In this document: piece by piece, positions 1-8,256 of the stretch
How positions within the stretch are numbered: position 1 is the stretch's first letter
How the letters are laid out: every line of letters starts with the position of its first letter
From: Pseudomonas gozinkensis
GTDB taxonomy: Bacteria > Pseudomonadota > Gammaproteobacteria > Pseudomonadales > Pseudomonadaceae
Reading direction: 5' to 3'
Assembly: GCF_014863585.1 (NCBI RefSeq)
Contig: NZ_CP062253.1
Span: forward strand, 894,501-958,500
DNA: 64,000 bases
Notes under the pieces: model-generated
What the model was told of the DNA's origin: nothing
Database searches by the model: none
What the model saw: the letters and a program-made list of their open reading frames with translations, nothing else
Made by a program: the position numbers and the translations under genes

Positions 1-1002
1 TGCATATTCCGCCGCGATCACTGCCGCTGCCGGCGTCATCGACATCAAGTACACCGTCCGCTTGCTCGACGCCAGGGTCAGCAGGATGAACTGCGCGATG
101 ATCCACAGGCTGAAAAACAGCAGGTAACGGTTGGCCTTCAATTGTTTACGGAAGTGCCACAGCCCCAGATAGACCAGAATGTTCCAGGGCAGGAACGCCT
201 GCGGCAGTTTGGCGAGGTAGTAGTAAAACGGCTCGTAGTGCCCGGCTTCGACGAACGATCCGCTGAAACGTCCTACGCTGTTGGTCAGCAACACTTCGCT
301 GACCGCCTGGACGCCGCCGCGCTGATAGAGCACGGCAAGCCAGATCATCAGCGGGATCAGGCCGACGAGGGTCAGCAAACCCGAACGCAACCAGTCCGTC
401 AGTTTGAAGCGCTTGTCCATCAGGTTGTCGGCCAGTAGAAAAGCGAAAATCACCACACCCGGCATCGCCAGCCCGAGCACGCCTTTGCTCAGTGTGGCGA
501 TGGCGATCCCGACGGCAAACAGCAACGAATTGCCGAAGGTTGATTCTCGTTGCGCCTGGAAGAACGCCAGCAGTGCGGTGGTCACGCCAAGTGCGAGCAA
601 CGCATCTTCACCGACCCCGCGCACGTTGCTCCAGTAACTGGCCATGGTCGCCAGCAGAATCCCCGCCGTCCAGGCGATGGCCTTCGGACGTTCGAAGCGG
701 CGCAACATTGCGTACAGCAGCATCACACTGAGCAACCCGGCCACCGCCGACGCCAGTCGCACCGCCCAGGGCGAGACGCCAAAAACGCGCATGGCACCGG
801 CGTCGAGCCACAGGCTCAGTGGCGGTTTTTCCAGAAAGGGCTCGCCGAACAGACGCGGCGTCACCCAGTCGTTGTCCAGATGCATTTCCATCGCAATGCC
901 CGCCACCCGGGCCTCGGTGGAGCCTTGCAGTTGATGGTTGCCGAGGGCGAAAAAGAACAGCAGGGCGGCAAGCAGAAGCAGGGAAGAGGCGGCACGCGGC
1001 AT
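1..1002 (-). CDS. Glycosyltransferase family 39 (ArnT/PMT-like) membrane protein, 3' end outside window
   Basis: The minus frame is open from an ATG at 1002 to the window edge (334 codons), so the C-terminus is missing. Visible features are an N-terminal hydrophobic segment rich in Leu/Phe, an acidic STEARVAGIAMEM loop and an EPFLEKPPLSLW motif, typical of the first periplasmic loop of ArnT-type transferases that use polyprenyl-phosphate sugar donors. Several further hydrophobic segments follow. Members transfer a sugar to a lipid or protein at the periplasmic face of the inner membrane; which acceptor is used here cannot be told. It lies 68 bp downstream of the GNAT gene on the same strand and may be co-transcribed. 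Family call is good, specificity unknown. Confidence 0.8.
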   Translation of the reverse strand, partial: MPRAASSLLLLAALLFFFALGNHQLQGSTEARVAGIAMEMHLDNDWVTPRLFGEPFLEKPPLSLWLDAGAMRVFGVSPWAVRLASAVAGLLSVMLLYAMLRRFERPKAIAWTAGILLATMASYWSNVRGVGEDALLALGVTTALLAFFQAQRESTFGNSLLFAVGIAIATLSKGVLGLAMPGVVIFAFLLADNLMDKRFKLTDWLRSGLLTLVGLIPLMIWLAVLYQRGGVQAVSEVLLTNSVGRFSGSFVEAGHYEPFYYYLAKLPQAFLPWNILVYLGLWHFRKQLKANRYLLFFSLWIIAQFILLTLASSKRTVYLMSMTPAAAVIAAEYA

Positions 1003-1070
1003 GGGTTCAGGCAACCGGAAGTGAGCGGAAACCCGAGCTTACGCGGCCAATCCTTAATAATTTGTGAACG

Positions 1071-1658
1071 TCAGGACAGCGGTCGCGACCAGCGTTGCTC
1101 CGGCGTTTCGAAACGCGGATTGACCCGTGCCGTCAGCACATGATCCTGCCAGCGCCCGGCAATGTTCAGGTACGCCTTCGCATAGCCTTCACGCTCGAAC
1201 CCGAGGCGCTCCAGCAACCGGGCGCTGCGTTCATTGCCGGGAATGTAGTTGGCCATGATCCGGTGCAGGTTCTGGGTGTCGAACATGTAGGCGATGGCCG
1301 CCTCCAGCGCTTCCTGCATCAAGCCCTTGCCCTGATGCGCCTCGTCGATGTGATAACCCAGATAACACGCCTGAAACGCACCGCGGATGATCCCGCTGAA
1401 ATTGCAGGCGCCGATCATTTGCTCACCATCCGGGGTCAGCAGCGCCATATGCACCGCCAGCCCGGCTTCGAAGGCGCTGGCCTGTATTTCAAGGCGTCGG
1501 CGGATCTGTTCGGTGGAAAAGTAATCGGTGGTACGAATCGGCGACCACGGTGCGAGGTGGCGTTGATTGCGCTGGTAGAACGCGCTTTCCAGCGGAGCTT
1601 GATCCGGGTCGAGTACCGCGAGCGTCAGGCGTTGACAGGGCAGGGTAAGCAGCGGCAT
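1071..1658 (-). CDS. GNAT-family N-acetyltransferase, RimJ/RimL type
   Basis: This 195-residue protein has the shape of the RimJ/RimL branch of GNAT enzymes. It opens with a TLPCQRLTLAVL strand, has the acetyl-CoA binding region around residues 100-125 (YLGYHIDEAHQGKGLMQEAL, with the Q/RxxGxG/A-like turn QGKGLM) and ends with the NERSARLLERLGFEREG helix-turn seen in this family. Members acetylate N-termini of ribosomal proteins or small amines; the substrate here is not known. It stands alone after the DUF6124 gene, from which it is separated by a terminator hairpin, and is followed at 68 bp by the glycosyltransferase. Family call secure. Confidence 0.88.
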   Translation of the reverse strand: MPLLTLPCQRLTLAVLDPDQAPLESAFYQRNQRHLAPWSPIRTTDYFSTEQIRRRLEIQASAFEAGLAVHMALLTPDGEQMIGACNFSGIIRGAFQACYLGYHIDEAHQGKGLMQEALEAAIAYMFDTQNLHRIMANYIPGNERSARLLERLGFEREGYAKAYLNIAGRWQDHVLTARVNPRFETPEQRWSRPLS

Positions 1659-1738
1659 CGGGTGCTCCGGGTCTCGGGATTGATCACCAGAATTGCCCGG
1701 CAGGCAGGAAAAAACAAATCGCCGCCAGATTCCGGGCG

Positions 1739-1763
1739 AAAAAAAGCCCGCAGGAGCGCGGGC
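1739..1763 (-). terminator. Rho-independent terminator after the DUF6124 gene
   Basis: On the minus strand GCCCGC and GCGGGC arms (1746-1751 and 1758-1763) form a stem followed by a run of seven T (the A run at 1739-1745). It lies downstream of the DUF6124 gene and upstream of the GNAT gene. Confidence 0.75.
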
Positions 1764-1874
1764 GAACCGTAGTTTCTTGAATGAGCGAGGCCAATGTACA
1801 TGGCCATCACCGCCGCCGGGGTGAAGAAAAGTTCATGTCGATGAACGACTTGCGTCATCGACGAGCGGTCATTG

Positions 1875-2243
1875 TCAGTGCACGACAGGCGCCGTCGTAC
1901 GGGGCACCAGATTCACCGGATCAAGGTTCTCCACGGCACGATTGACCAGCATTTCGGTCATGATCGACAGCTGCCGGATCGCCAGCAACCGGCTGCGTTG
2001 AGAGCCTGTGAAATCATCGGCAATGTTGGCCGTCACCATGTTCAGCGCCGCCAGGGTTTCGCAGGCATGGGTCAGCAAAGTGGCCGTATCCACGTCGGTG
2101 CGCACGGAGAAAATTTCGTTGAAAGGCAGGGTGCGACGCGGCTTTCTCACGTATTCCTGAGGCTGGGTGAGCACAGCTGGCTCTTTCGCTTCGGTTTCGT
2201 GAGGCGGTGTTTGATCAGGCAGGCTTCGGGTGTCTTTTTTCAT
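1875..2243 (-). CDS. DUF6124 family protein
   Basis: A 122-residue protein with a polar, proline-rich first third and a helical region from about residue 45. The segment around FSVRTDVDTATLLTHACETL and the later MTEMLVNRAVENLDP match what I recall of DUF6124 proteins, which are small and very common in Pseudomonas, often in many paralogues per genome. No function is established and no catalytic motif is visible. The start at 2243 is preceded by GGAG seven bases away. It is a single-gene unit, closed by the terminator at 1739-1763. Confidence 0.75.
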   Translation of the reverse strand: MKKDTRSLPDQTPPHETEAKEPAVLTQPQEYVRKPRRTLPFNEIFSVRTDVDTATLLTHACETLAALNMVTANIADDFTGSQRSRLLAIRQLSIMTEMLVNRAVENLDPVNLVPRTTAPVVH

Positions 2244-2381
2244 GACGAGGCTCCATGGTTTCAGGCTCCCGGCGAATTCCTTTGGTAAACCATCTGCCGG
2301 GTTGCAGCGGAGCGCGAAGACTAGCGTTTGGAAGCATCTTGAACCAGTTCATGGAAGTCGACGCGGGTTGCGGGAAATTTC

Positions 2382-2864
2382 CTAGGACCCCTGCAGACAG
2401 GAGTGAAGTTCACTCGACGTCAGCGTGTGTTTGAAGTGATGTTCCCACAACCGCACACCCAGACCACCTGAACGATCCAGCGACGATCCCACCGTCAGAT
2501 CCGTGAGCAGCGTCGGCTGCAAGCCGGCATCGAACAGCGCAAACCCTGCAGCGAGGCAGCAGGTTTCGGTCTGCAGTCCACAGACCACCACGCGATCCAG
2601 ATTCAGGCTTTTCAGGTATTCGATTGTGTCCGGGGAGGGCGCGTAGCCGTATTTGATGAAGATACGGTCTGCGGCGATCAGGCTGTCGTCATCCGCCGCC
2701 GGATGCCAGCCGAGCTGACGCTGGAACGGTGTGCGGCTCTCGTCATGGCGCTCGACCGTGGCGACGCTGGGCAGTTTGCCGATGAGTGATTGAATGCCGT
2801 CGATCAGCCATTGCGGCGGGGAGACGCAGGGTTGGACGTCGATGATCAGCAGTGCTTGGCGCAT
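2382..2864 (-). CDS. Isochorismatase-like cysteine hydrolase
   Basis: A 160-residue protein with the isochorismatase fold: the N-terminal strand ALLIIDVQ carries the catalytic Asp (residue 9), a Lys sits in IFIKYGY, and the nucleophile region reads VVCGLQTETCCLAAG (about residues 93-107), where the first Cys of the CC pair is in the catalytic position. It is a little shorter than usual (180-210), mainly in the N-terminal half. The family includes nicotinamidases and other amidohydrolases, and the substrate cannot be assigned. It is the last core gene before the island and reads away from it. Confidence 0.85.
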   Translation of the reverse strand: MRQALLIIDVQPCVSPPQWLIDGIQSLIGKLPSVATVERHDESRTPFQRQLGWHPAADDDSLIAADRIFIKYGYAPSPDTIEYLKSLNLDRVVVCGLQTETCCLAAGFALFDAGLQPTLLTDLTVGSSLDRSGGLGVRLWEHHFKHTLTSSELHSCLQGS

Positions 2865-2893
2865 GAGGTCTCCCGGGGTGAATCTCCAGATGC

Positions 2894-2922
2894 GACAAGG
2901 CCCGCACTTGGCGGGCCTTGTC
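2894..2922. terminator. 12-bp stem-loop at the left island junction
   Basis: GACAAGGCCCGC and GCGGGCCTTGTC are perfect inverted arms with a 5-base loop. The hairpin lies 10 bp outside the imperfect ssrA 3'-end copy, the same layout as the hairpin 11 bp outside the intact ssrA end at 36320-36345. I infer it is the original ssrA terminator, moved away when the island integrated. It has no strong T run, so termination is unproven. Confidence 0.6.
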
Positions 2923-2932
2923 GTTGAGAGTT

Positions 2933-2954
2933 GGTGGGCCGGGGTAATCTGAAC
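2933..2954. repeat. Candidate attL: imperfect copy of the ssrA 3' end
   Basis: The 22 bases match the last bases of ssrA (36358-36380) with one gap and three mismatches: GGTGG, then GCCGGGG, then AT and TGAAC are shared. It sits where an island integrated at the 3' end of a tmRNA would leave a partial copy. The mismatches suggest an old event or several rounds of integration. Inference, supported by the integrase and terminal repeats. Confidence 0.55.
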
Positions 2955-3005
2955 AGATTTTATAAGGTATTGATTTTAATGAGTTATCTTCGGTTAAATT
3001 TCTTA

Positions 3006-3027
3006 TTGGAATACCTTTTGGAATACC
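3006..3027 (+). repeat. Two direct TTGGAATACC repeats, left island end
   Basis: TTGGAATACC occurs at 3006-3015 and 3018-3027, a 12-bp period. The same decamer with the same period is found at 36222-36243 and inverted at 36194-36203. Such repeats near both ends of an element fit arm-type binding sites of its integrase. Confidence 0.7.
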
Positions 3028-3154
3028 ATCCGTGAGACTTCTGAGATTCCCGTCTTTACGTCGGACCAAAGTCGATCCTATAGATGTACTTCGGATCTCG
3101 CTTTGAGCGCTTCCACCGGACTCTGATAGTAATTGCTGGCGCATGGTCATATCT

Positions 3155-3826
3155 TCACTCGCTCTGGCGAGTCAGCACGTGCCTTATTGCCGTCGCGTAT
3201 GGCAAATGCGCGGTTTCTCGCACTTCCCGCTCCAGCTCCTCAACCCAACCCTCGTCGTCGGGAAACGCCTCGGCGTACTCTACAAAATACTCCATGGTCT
3301 GGATGTAGCCACAGAGTTCAGCGCGACGAATCTGATTCAGGGCACCGTCCAGGGCGAGAATGCGGATGGTTTCGCTGGCACGAAGATGGTCGCCCACGCT
3401 CAGGCCCGCCCGTGGCTCCACGGTGCCACCGGGGGTGAACACCAGAAACGCGTCGGGGTCTTCGATATCAGGCTTGATCAGCGTCCCTGGTGGGTACGTT
3501 CCGCATTGGTCTTTGGCCTTGCCGCAAGTGCCGGCGCGGTTGCAGGAACCAAACAGGTTACTCCAGTCGAACGTACCCTGAGGATAACTTCGGCGCTGAC
3601 GGAAGTGTTCGATGTGTCGATTTCCCTCACCCATTGGCCCCTCACAGTAAGCACATCGAGACCCTTGCATTAAGTCCAGCGCCAGCCATATAGCCTGTCG
3701 CTCCTCTTGTGTCGGGCAAGTGGCACTCCAGGCGTCCTGGCCGTGCCGGTAACGCCTCAGGCCCAATGGCGGGTCGTCCTGCCGATCCAGATGACGCACC
3801 TCAACGCTCCCCATTGCCAAGGTCAC
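3155..3826 (-). CDS. ptuB: Septu-like HNH endonuclease PtuB
   Basis: A 223-residue HNH nuclease. The zinc/HNH core begins with RCAYCEGPM (about residue 57), continues with the RHIEHFRQRR histidine segment and WSNLFGSC, and closes with a CGKAKDQC pair. Its coding region overlaps the upstream ATPase gene by 26 bp, so the two are translated together. An ATPase plus HNH pair is the makeup of the Septu anti-phage system, in which PtuB is the DNA-cutting subunit. The frame begins at GTG 3826; an ATG at 3814 is an alternative. PtuAB pairs are also known as retron effectors, but no reverse transcriptase is nearby, so this looks stand-alone. Confidence 0.8.
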   Translation of the reverse strand: MTLAMGSVEVRHLDRQDDPPLGLRRYRHGQDAWSATCPTQEERQAIWLALDLMQGSRCAYCEGPMGEGNRHIEHFRQRRSYPQGTFDWSNLFGSCNRAGTCGKAKDQCGTYPPGTLIKPDIEDPDAFLVFTPGGTVEPRAGLSVGDHLRASETIRILALDGALNQIRRAELCGYIQTMEYFVEYAEAFPDDEGWVEELEREVRETAHLPYATAIRHVLTRQSE

Positions 3827-5258
3827 GTGGCAGACGTTGCTTAATGCCCTGTAAACGAACCAGTCGGTCAGACTCGCGAATGACTGGATGTTCCGCTCCG
3901 AAATGGGCCTCCAGCTTGTCTCTCAATATGCGCCCCTCAGGTTGCTCATGAAGATTTTGCTGGATCAGCGCCTGATAATCGGAAACCCAGATGGCCTCAG
4001 GCACATGGGGTATCGGGTCGACACCCATAATACGAGCCAGTAGGTCGGAGCTGGCGACACCGCGGGTCTGCCATTGTGGCTCACTGACGGTGGTGACTCG
4101 GCTGGTGGTCTCGGGATCGATTTCAGTGCGCAGGATTCGAACACAGTCCGAGGAAACCGTACTCAACACTTGGGGGCTGTGAGTGGTCACGATAATCTGC
4201 ATGGCCGGGAACGCCTGGGCCAGGTTGAGCAGCACCACTTGCTGCCAATCCGGATGCAGATGCATGTCGACTTCGTCGATTAGTAGTAGACCTGGTGTCT
4301 CTTGCGCCGCCTGCGCACTGAGGTGGCCGTTGAGTTTGGTCGCGCGGAATGCGATATCGGCAACCATGCCGATCATGTTGCGAATACCGTCGCTGAGCCA
4401 CTCGACTGGCAGTTCGCCAAATTGCTCATGGCGGGCAACCAGTGCGTCACGGGTGAAGGAGTACTCGATGCCGCTCCAGCCTGCCGGTTGGATGCAAGCG
4501 TTCACCGCGCGACTCACTGACTGGACGTAGGCGTCGAATTCAGTATTGGCAATGCTGACTCCAGCTTCAAGCGCTTTGAGTTGGGCTTGCTTGGCATTCA
4601 GGCTCCAGTAGCGAAACCACTGCACGAACGATTTATAGCTGGAAGCCGGATCGAGGCAGTCGGTATAACCAACGGTCCTTGAGGTGCGTTGGATGTTCTT
4701 CGCATCTGTCAGTTTTTTCTGCTGCCACAGCCGCCCAGTGCCGTAGTATGCGATGAGTGGCAGAACGACTTCAGTGTCCGGCGTGCGCGACGCTTCTTGC
4801 ATGCGCTTGCCATAGTTCACCAATTCCTTGGCATCTTTGACCGAGGTTTTGGTCTTGGTTGTGCTGGAGAGATGACGGCTCCAAATGGTGGGCAGCAGAT
4901 CATCGGACAGTTGATCGAGCAGGCTGCCGGGAATAAACCCCGTGGCTTCGAGCCTAGCCCCCTGAGGAGCGTACTCCATTTCGTTTGTAGCGGTTTGCCT
5001 GGCACGAAACTGGCGTATATCACTCGGCTCGAAATGCTTGCCCACAGCCTCGTCAAACGCCCCTACATACGGACCGAAGGCGATGGCGATGGCGTCGAGA
5101 ATGGACGTTTTACCCGTGCCATTGGCCGCAACCAGCACTGTCAGCTGCGGGTGAAAGTCGATATCGATCGTTTCAAAGCAGCGGAAATCACGCAGCCGCA
5201 ACCGGGAAAGCCGTAGCGAATTTCTTCCGGCACTCGTCATGTTTTCCTGCGTGCTCAT
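3801..5258 (-). CDS. ptuA: Septu-like AAA ATPase PtuA
   Basis: A 485-residue SMC/ABC-type ATPase. Walker A is AANGTGKTS (about residues 48-56), in the usual place after the LRLRDFRCFETIDIDF strand. The Walker B and D-loop region LLLIDEVDMHLHPDWQ lies near residue 325 and a TTHSPQVLS switch follows. The middle is a long helical insert. The start at 5258 has GGAG six bases upstream. It forms a two-gene operon with the HNH nuclease and probably senses infection and activates it. Composition is closer to the core genome than the AT-rich gene upstream. What triggers it is unknown. Confidence 0.82.
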   Translation of the reverse strand: MSTQENMTSAGRNSLRLSRLRLRDFRCFETIDIDFHPQLTVLVAANGTGKTSILDAIAIAFGPYVGAFDEAVGKHFEPSDIRQFRARQTATNEMEYAPQGARLEATGFIPGSLLDQLSDDLLPTIWSRHLSSTTKTKTSVKDAKELVNYGKRMQEASRTPDTEVVLPLIAYYGTGRLWQQKKLTDAKNIQRTSRTVGYTDCLDPASSYKSFVQWFRYWSLNAKQAQLKALEAGVSIANTEFDAYVQSVSRAVNACIQPAGWSGIEYSFTRDALVARHEQFGELPVEWLSDGIRNMIGMVADIAFRATKLNGHLSAQAAQETPGLLLIDEVDMHLHPDWQQVVLLNLAQAFPAMQIIVTTHSPQVLSTVSSDCVRILRTEIDPETTSRVTTVSEPQWQTRGVASSDLLARIMGVDPIPHVPEAIWVSDYQALIQQNLHEQPEGRILRDKLEAHFGAEHPVIRESDRLVRLQGIKQRLPRDLGNGER

Positions 5259-5762
5259 GCGAAACTCCAGCCGACGCTTAAAACGCTAGTCTACCTGCTG
5301 ACCTGCTCCCAGCGCAGCCTTTTGGAGGGACTGAAAAGCCGTCCTAACTTTGAGAGTGCCTCCTGTTCTCTCCTTCAAGTTTCTTGTCTGGTGCGAGGGG
5401 TATCACACCGTGAATTACATGACGGCCTTGAGTGCAATCATGAAGAGGCCGCTCTTTCAATTGTTCTACCTGCACTCGATCAGGCGAAGCCCTAGATGGT
5501 GTCTACTAACATTAAGCGCAATATTGATGGAGTTTAAGTAACAGGAGATACTCGAAAATATATGTGACTAAATAAGAGTTTAGTGATCTGTATATCCTTA
5601 GGCCGCTTGAGTAATGGTGGTTTAAAAGAGGTGGCACTGCTCTGCTCAGGTATTTCACTCCTGCCGTTTGACAAAAATCTCAGTTAAAATTTAAATGGTT
5701 TCGTTAGAATTTAAGTGTAAAAAAACAAGGGCTAGTTCAAGAAAATTTGTGCTGTTGTTGAT
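5259..5762. other. 504-bp region without a supported gene
   Basis: This stretch lies upstream of ptuA and downstream of the unknown gene at 5763-6614. It is AT-rich from about 5500 on. Short ORFs are present but have no recognisable content. A small hairpin, ACTAAA/TTTAGT at 5571-5588, and a plus-strand promoter-like sequence at 5668-5696 can be seen. The ptuA promoter must lie in its left part but no clear boxes stand out. Confidence 0.5.
5668..5696 (+). promoter_or_regulatory. Promoter-like sequence antisense to the unknown gene
   Basis: TTGACA at 5668-5673 and TTAAAT at 5691-5696 are spaced by 17 bp, a good sigma-70 layout, pointing into the 3' end of the minus-strand gene at 5763-6614. 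In AT-rich DNA this may be chance. Confidence 0.35.
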
Positions 5763-6614
5763 TTATGGGCTTCGTAGTAGTTGTAGTGTTCTGATTCTTT
5801 CAGGTATGTGATCATTTTTTTCTACTTCCATTTCTATCAGTATTTCTAGGGTTCTTGCGCGGCTTATTTCATATCGAGCTGCCAGCTTGTCGAGGTTATC
5901 AATTGCCTTGTCTGAAATGACGAAGTTGTACTGAGCTTTGTCTTTTAGATTCTCTCTATATTTTTTTTGGCCCCATCCTTTTTTAATTTTTCCTATGTAA
6001 AGCTCTTTTTGTTCTCGTGAGTAATTTGCTTTATCAAAAAAAATCAAGATGTCTTCGAATGTTTCGAAGGCAGTTGAGCCTAGTGTGAAGGTGGATGAGT
6101 TTTTTTCTAACCAGTCCCAGGCGAACTGGCTTTTCTGGTTGTCATCTTTAAACCAGGTATACACTTTGTCGTTTGATCTAAGGTTGCTCCATCTTTGTTT
6201 AAGATCTCGGAGTAGGTTTATTTTTTGAGTTACGTCTCTCTGCCATACGTCGAGGATCGCGATAGGTAGATCTTTTTCTTTTAAGTCAAAGTAGTTATCG
6301 AGTTGGCTGTGTCCTGTCGAGTTTTGAATTTCTCTTGTCATCCACTCTGTTGTGCGACGGTTTTCAGTTATCCACTCAATTTCTCTTTTGTGCACAAGTT
6401 GCTTGCGTCTTTCTTTCAGAAGTTCTTCGACTCTCCACGTCCTGGTTTGTAGATATCTGGCCATTTTGTCTCTCATGCCAAAATCCGCGAAGTTCTGTGG
6501 GTTAAATGCTGAGTCGTAAAATAAAAGTGTGTACCACAGCCATACATCGTAACGGTGACTGTATTCCGTTTCACCCAGTATCTGGGAGAGATCGTCCTCA
6601 ATTTTTAGTGCCAC
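5763..6614 (-). CDS. Unknown protein with ribbon-helix-helix-like C-terminus
   Basis: I do not recognise this 283-residue protein. It is rich in Lys, Glu, Trp and Tyr and predicted helical through most of its length. The last part (about residues 225-265), with the stretch QYNFVISDKAIDNLDKLAAR followed by a second helix, has the strand-helix-helix pattern of ribbon-helix-helix DNA-binding domains. The start is GTG at 6614 with an AGGAT about 10 bases upstream. Codon use is AT-rich, far from its neighbours, which points to separate transfer. It is monocistronic, between the Septu pair and the AlpA gene. It could be a DNA-binding regulator or part of a defence module. Confidence 0.6.
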   Translation of the reverse strand: MALKIEDDLSQILGETEYSHRYDVWLWYTLLFYDSAFNPQNFADFGMRDKMARYLQTRTWRVEELLKERRKQLVHKREIEWITENRRTTEWMTREIQNSTGHSQLDNYFDLKEKDLPIAILDVWQRDVTQKINLLRDLKQRWSNLRSNDKVYTWFKDDNQKSQFAWDWLEKNSSTFTLGSTAFETFEDILIFFDKANYSREQKELYIGKIKKGWGQKKYRENLKDKAQYNFVISDKAIDNLDKLAARYEISRARTLEILIEMEVEKNDHIPERIRTLQLLRSP

Positions 6615-6934
6615 TGTAGGGTCATCCTAGCGTGATTTAAGTAAAAATATAGATTTACTATGCAGTCACTCATGTGTCAATCAAGATTGTCCCTAGTAGA
6701 TAAAAAATGGCGATTTATCAGTCTTTACTTGGGGATGAGCCTATTTTCAGCAGCGATCTTGCGAGTTGATACTGCTCCATTCCACAAGCAATTTTTTCGT
6801 CTGATTACCATTAGGTGCGCTGCTTTGCCAAGGTTGCCTCGCCAGGGCCTGCTCTTGGATGAAGGGTAGAGTCCGTAGCACGTTAATTTTTACTGGGCTT
6901 ACGAATCCTCTGGACGAATACAGGAGCTGCGTTC
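6615..6934. other. 320-bp divergent intergenic region
   Basis: This region separates the minus-strand unknown gene from the plus-strand alpA gene, so it should hold both promoters. It is AT-rich near 6640-6660. A 69-codon ORF at 6660-6869 has no recognisable features and is not called. Confidence 0.4.
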
Positions 6935-7135
6935 ATGAGGATAATTCGATTGAAAGAGGTCATGGATCTCACTGGCCTTGCTAGATCTACGATTTACAAG
7001 TTTATTTCGGGCGACTTGTTTCCAAAGCCTATTCCCTTGGGGGACCGTTGTGTAGGTTGGCTGGAAAGTGAAGTTCACGATTGGATTCTGGATAAAGTTA
7101 AAGATCGGGATAAATTGGTGAGTAGGAGTAATTGA
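6935..7135 (+). CDS. AlpA-family excisionase/regulator
   Basis: A 66-residue winged-helix protein with the AlpA pattern: IRLKEVMDLTGLARSTIYKF (helix-turn-helix, residues 4-23), then FPKPIPLGDRCVGWLESEV and a closing WI. AlpA proteins act as transcription regulators or recombination directionality factors in P4-like satellites and islands, and typically control the integrase of the same element. The start has AGGAG nine bases upstream. A terminator follows at 7186-7217. Here it probably serves the integrase at 34915-36183, 28 kb away. Family call is firm, the excision role is inferred. Confidence 0.85.
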   Translation: MRIIRLKEVMDLTGLARSTIYKFISGDLFPKPIPLGDRCVGWLESEVHDWILDKVKDRDKLVSRSN

Positions 7136-7469
7136 GGTTCTGCAGTGGTTGTCTTTGAAGCTTGATTGGCTAAGTTCAGTTAACGCCATCAAGGATAAGT
7201 TCCTTGATGGTGTTTTTCCAGAGTGATTGTGGTCTCTGTAATGTTGCGTTTTAACAGGGTTTGCGGGTGTTTTATTTAGTGTGGTGCCGTCAGGGTTTTC
7301 GGTATTGGTAATATGCTTATACAGTATCTCTGTTATGAGCTTGGCTTGTCTTTGCTAGTTGAATGTAGTGGAGGCGTATTGGAGGAAAGGTGGTCTCTCT
7401 AAGCGAAGCGCAATATTGTGCTCCGCTTTCTTAGATGCAAGGTAAAAATGTACTTGGAGTCCTGACTAT
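7136..7469. other. 334-bp gap with an imperfect inverted repeat near 7399-7434
   Basis: Besides the alpA terminator the gap has an imperfect palindrome running from CTAAG (7399) to CTTAG (7434) around a CAATATTG core. It lies just upstream of the Gp2-like gene. It could be a regulatory hairpin or a replication-related site. No gene is visible. Confidence 0.4.
7186..7217 (+). terminator. Rho-independent terminator after alpA
   Basis: CCATCAAGGA and TCCTTGATGG form a perfect 10-bp stem with loop TAAGT, followed by TGTTTTT. Confidence 0.85.
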
Positions 7470-8153
7470 ATGAAACTAAATAATCGGAGCTCCATCATGG
7501 CTAGACATCCAGGCAACACGAACTTAACCCTTCATTGCGAAGGCTCTTACCAAGGCTTGGCCGTGCAAGTGGATAAGGGACCTTTCATTCAAGAGTACCT
7601 AAACCGTCTTCATCAGACGGTATCTCGAGCGCTTAATCAGTACTCTCGTGTATTTGCACTCAGGTTTGACCTACGGCTACCAGCTAACATTCAATTGCCC
7701 GATTACGCTTTCACGAACGAGGTTGCTGACCGTTTTATCGAATCCTTTAAAGCCAAGATCAAGCACAATCGCCAAATGGCGAAACTTGTGAATAAGTACG
7801 CACACGACACCAAGGTGCGTTACGTCTGGGCTAGGGAGCAAGGGCAGCACGGGCGACCACATCATCACTTTGCGATCTTGCTGAACTACGATGCCTTCAA
7901 TGCGCTGGGGAAGCTCGAATCAGGCAGAGACAACATGTTTAATCGCTTGGAAGGAGCGTGGGCAAGTGCTTTAGGGTTGTCAGTAGAGGCTGTCAGCGGG
8001 TTGGTCGAGATTCCACAAAATCCTTATTATCACTTGCATCGCGACGAGATAGCTGGGCAGGCAGCCTTCTTCCATCGTGCGAGCTATCTGTGTAAGTCGA
8101 GCACGAAGGTTTTTGGGGATGGTTCCCATGGTTTCGGATGCAGTAGAAGCTGA
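7470..8153 (+). CDS. Inovirus Gp2 / YagK-YfjJ-like protein
   Basis: A 227-residue protein with the mark of the inovirus Gp2 / YagK-YfjJ C-terminal family: an ALRFDLRLP strand near residue 64 and HGRPHHHFAILLNYDAFNAL near residues 127-146, where the His-rich motif resembles the HUH metal-binding motif of rolling-circle initiators. The usual aromatic conserved stretch YVWAREQGQHG precedes it. Family members occur in satellites, islands and filamentous phage and are thought to act in replication. ATG 7470 is used here; ATG 7497 (MARHPGN) is an alternative. The protein ends at the expected place, so it is probably intact. Confidence 0.75.
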   Translation: MKLNNRSSIMARHPGNTNLTLHCEGSYQGLAVQVDKGPFIQEYLNRLHQTVSRALNQYSRVFALRFDLRLPANIQLPDYAFTNEVADRFIESFKAKIKHNRQMAKLVNKYAHDTKVRYVWAREQGQHGRPHHHFAILLNYDAFNALGKLESGRDNMFNRLEGAWASALGLSVEAVSGLVEIPQNPYYHLHRDEIAGQAAFFHRASYLCKSSTKVFGDGSHGFGCSRS

Positions 8154-8171
8154 GCACAACGCTGAATCACG

Positions 8172-8209
8172 ACAAAAAAATAAATAAAAGGTCACCGTAC
8201 CGATGACCT
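8172..8209 (-). terminator. Rho-independent terminator after radC-like gene
   Basis: On the minus strand AGGTCA/TGACCT arms (8189-8194, 8204-8209) are followed by a T-rich tail (A-rich at 8173-8188 on the plus strand). Confidence 0.7.
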
Positions 8210-8256
8210 CCCTGGCAATGCCAAGGGCAGTCTATCGGACGGTGTGAACATAGGAG

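Noticed and set aside
1625..1858. 77-codon minus-strand ORF in the GNAT upstream region
   Set aside because: Runs through the terminator hairpin and into the GNAT gene, no ribosome site or domain.
2743..3150. 135-codon ORF across the left island junction
   Set aside because: Its frame only translates the TTGGAATACC repeats (GIPKGIP) and runs into the hydrolase gene in another frame.
3155..6614. Retron (PtuAB as retron effector)
   Set aside because: No reverse transcriptase frame is present near the PtuA/PtuB pair.
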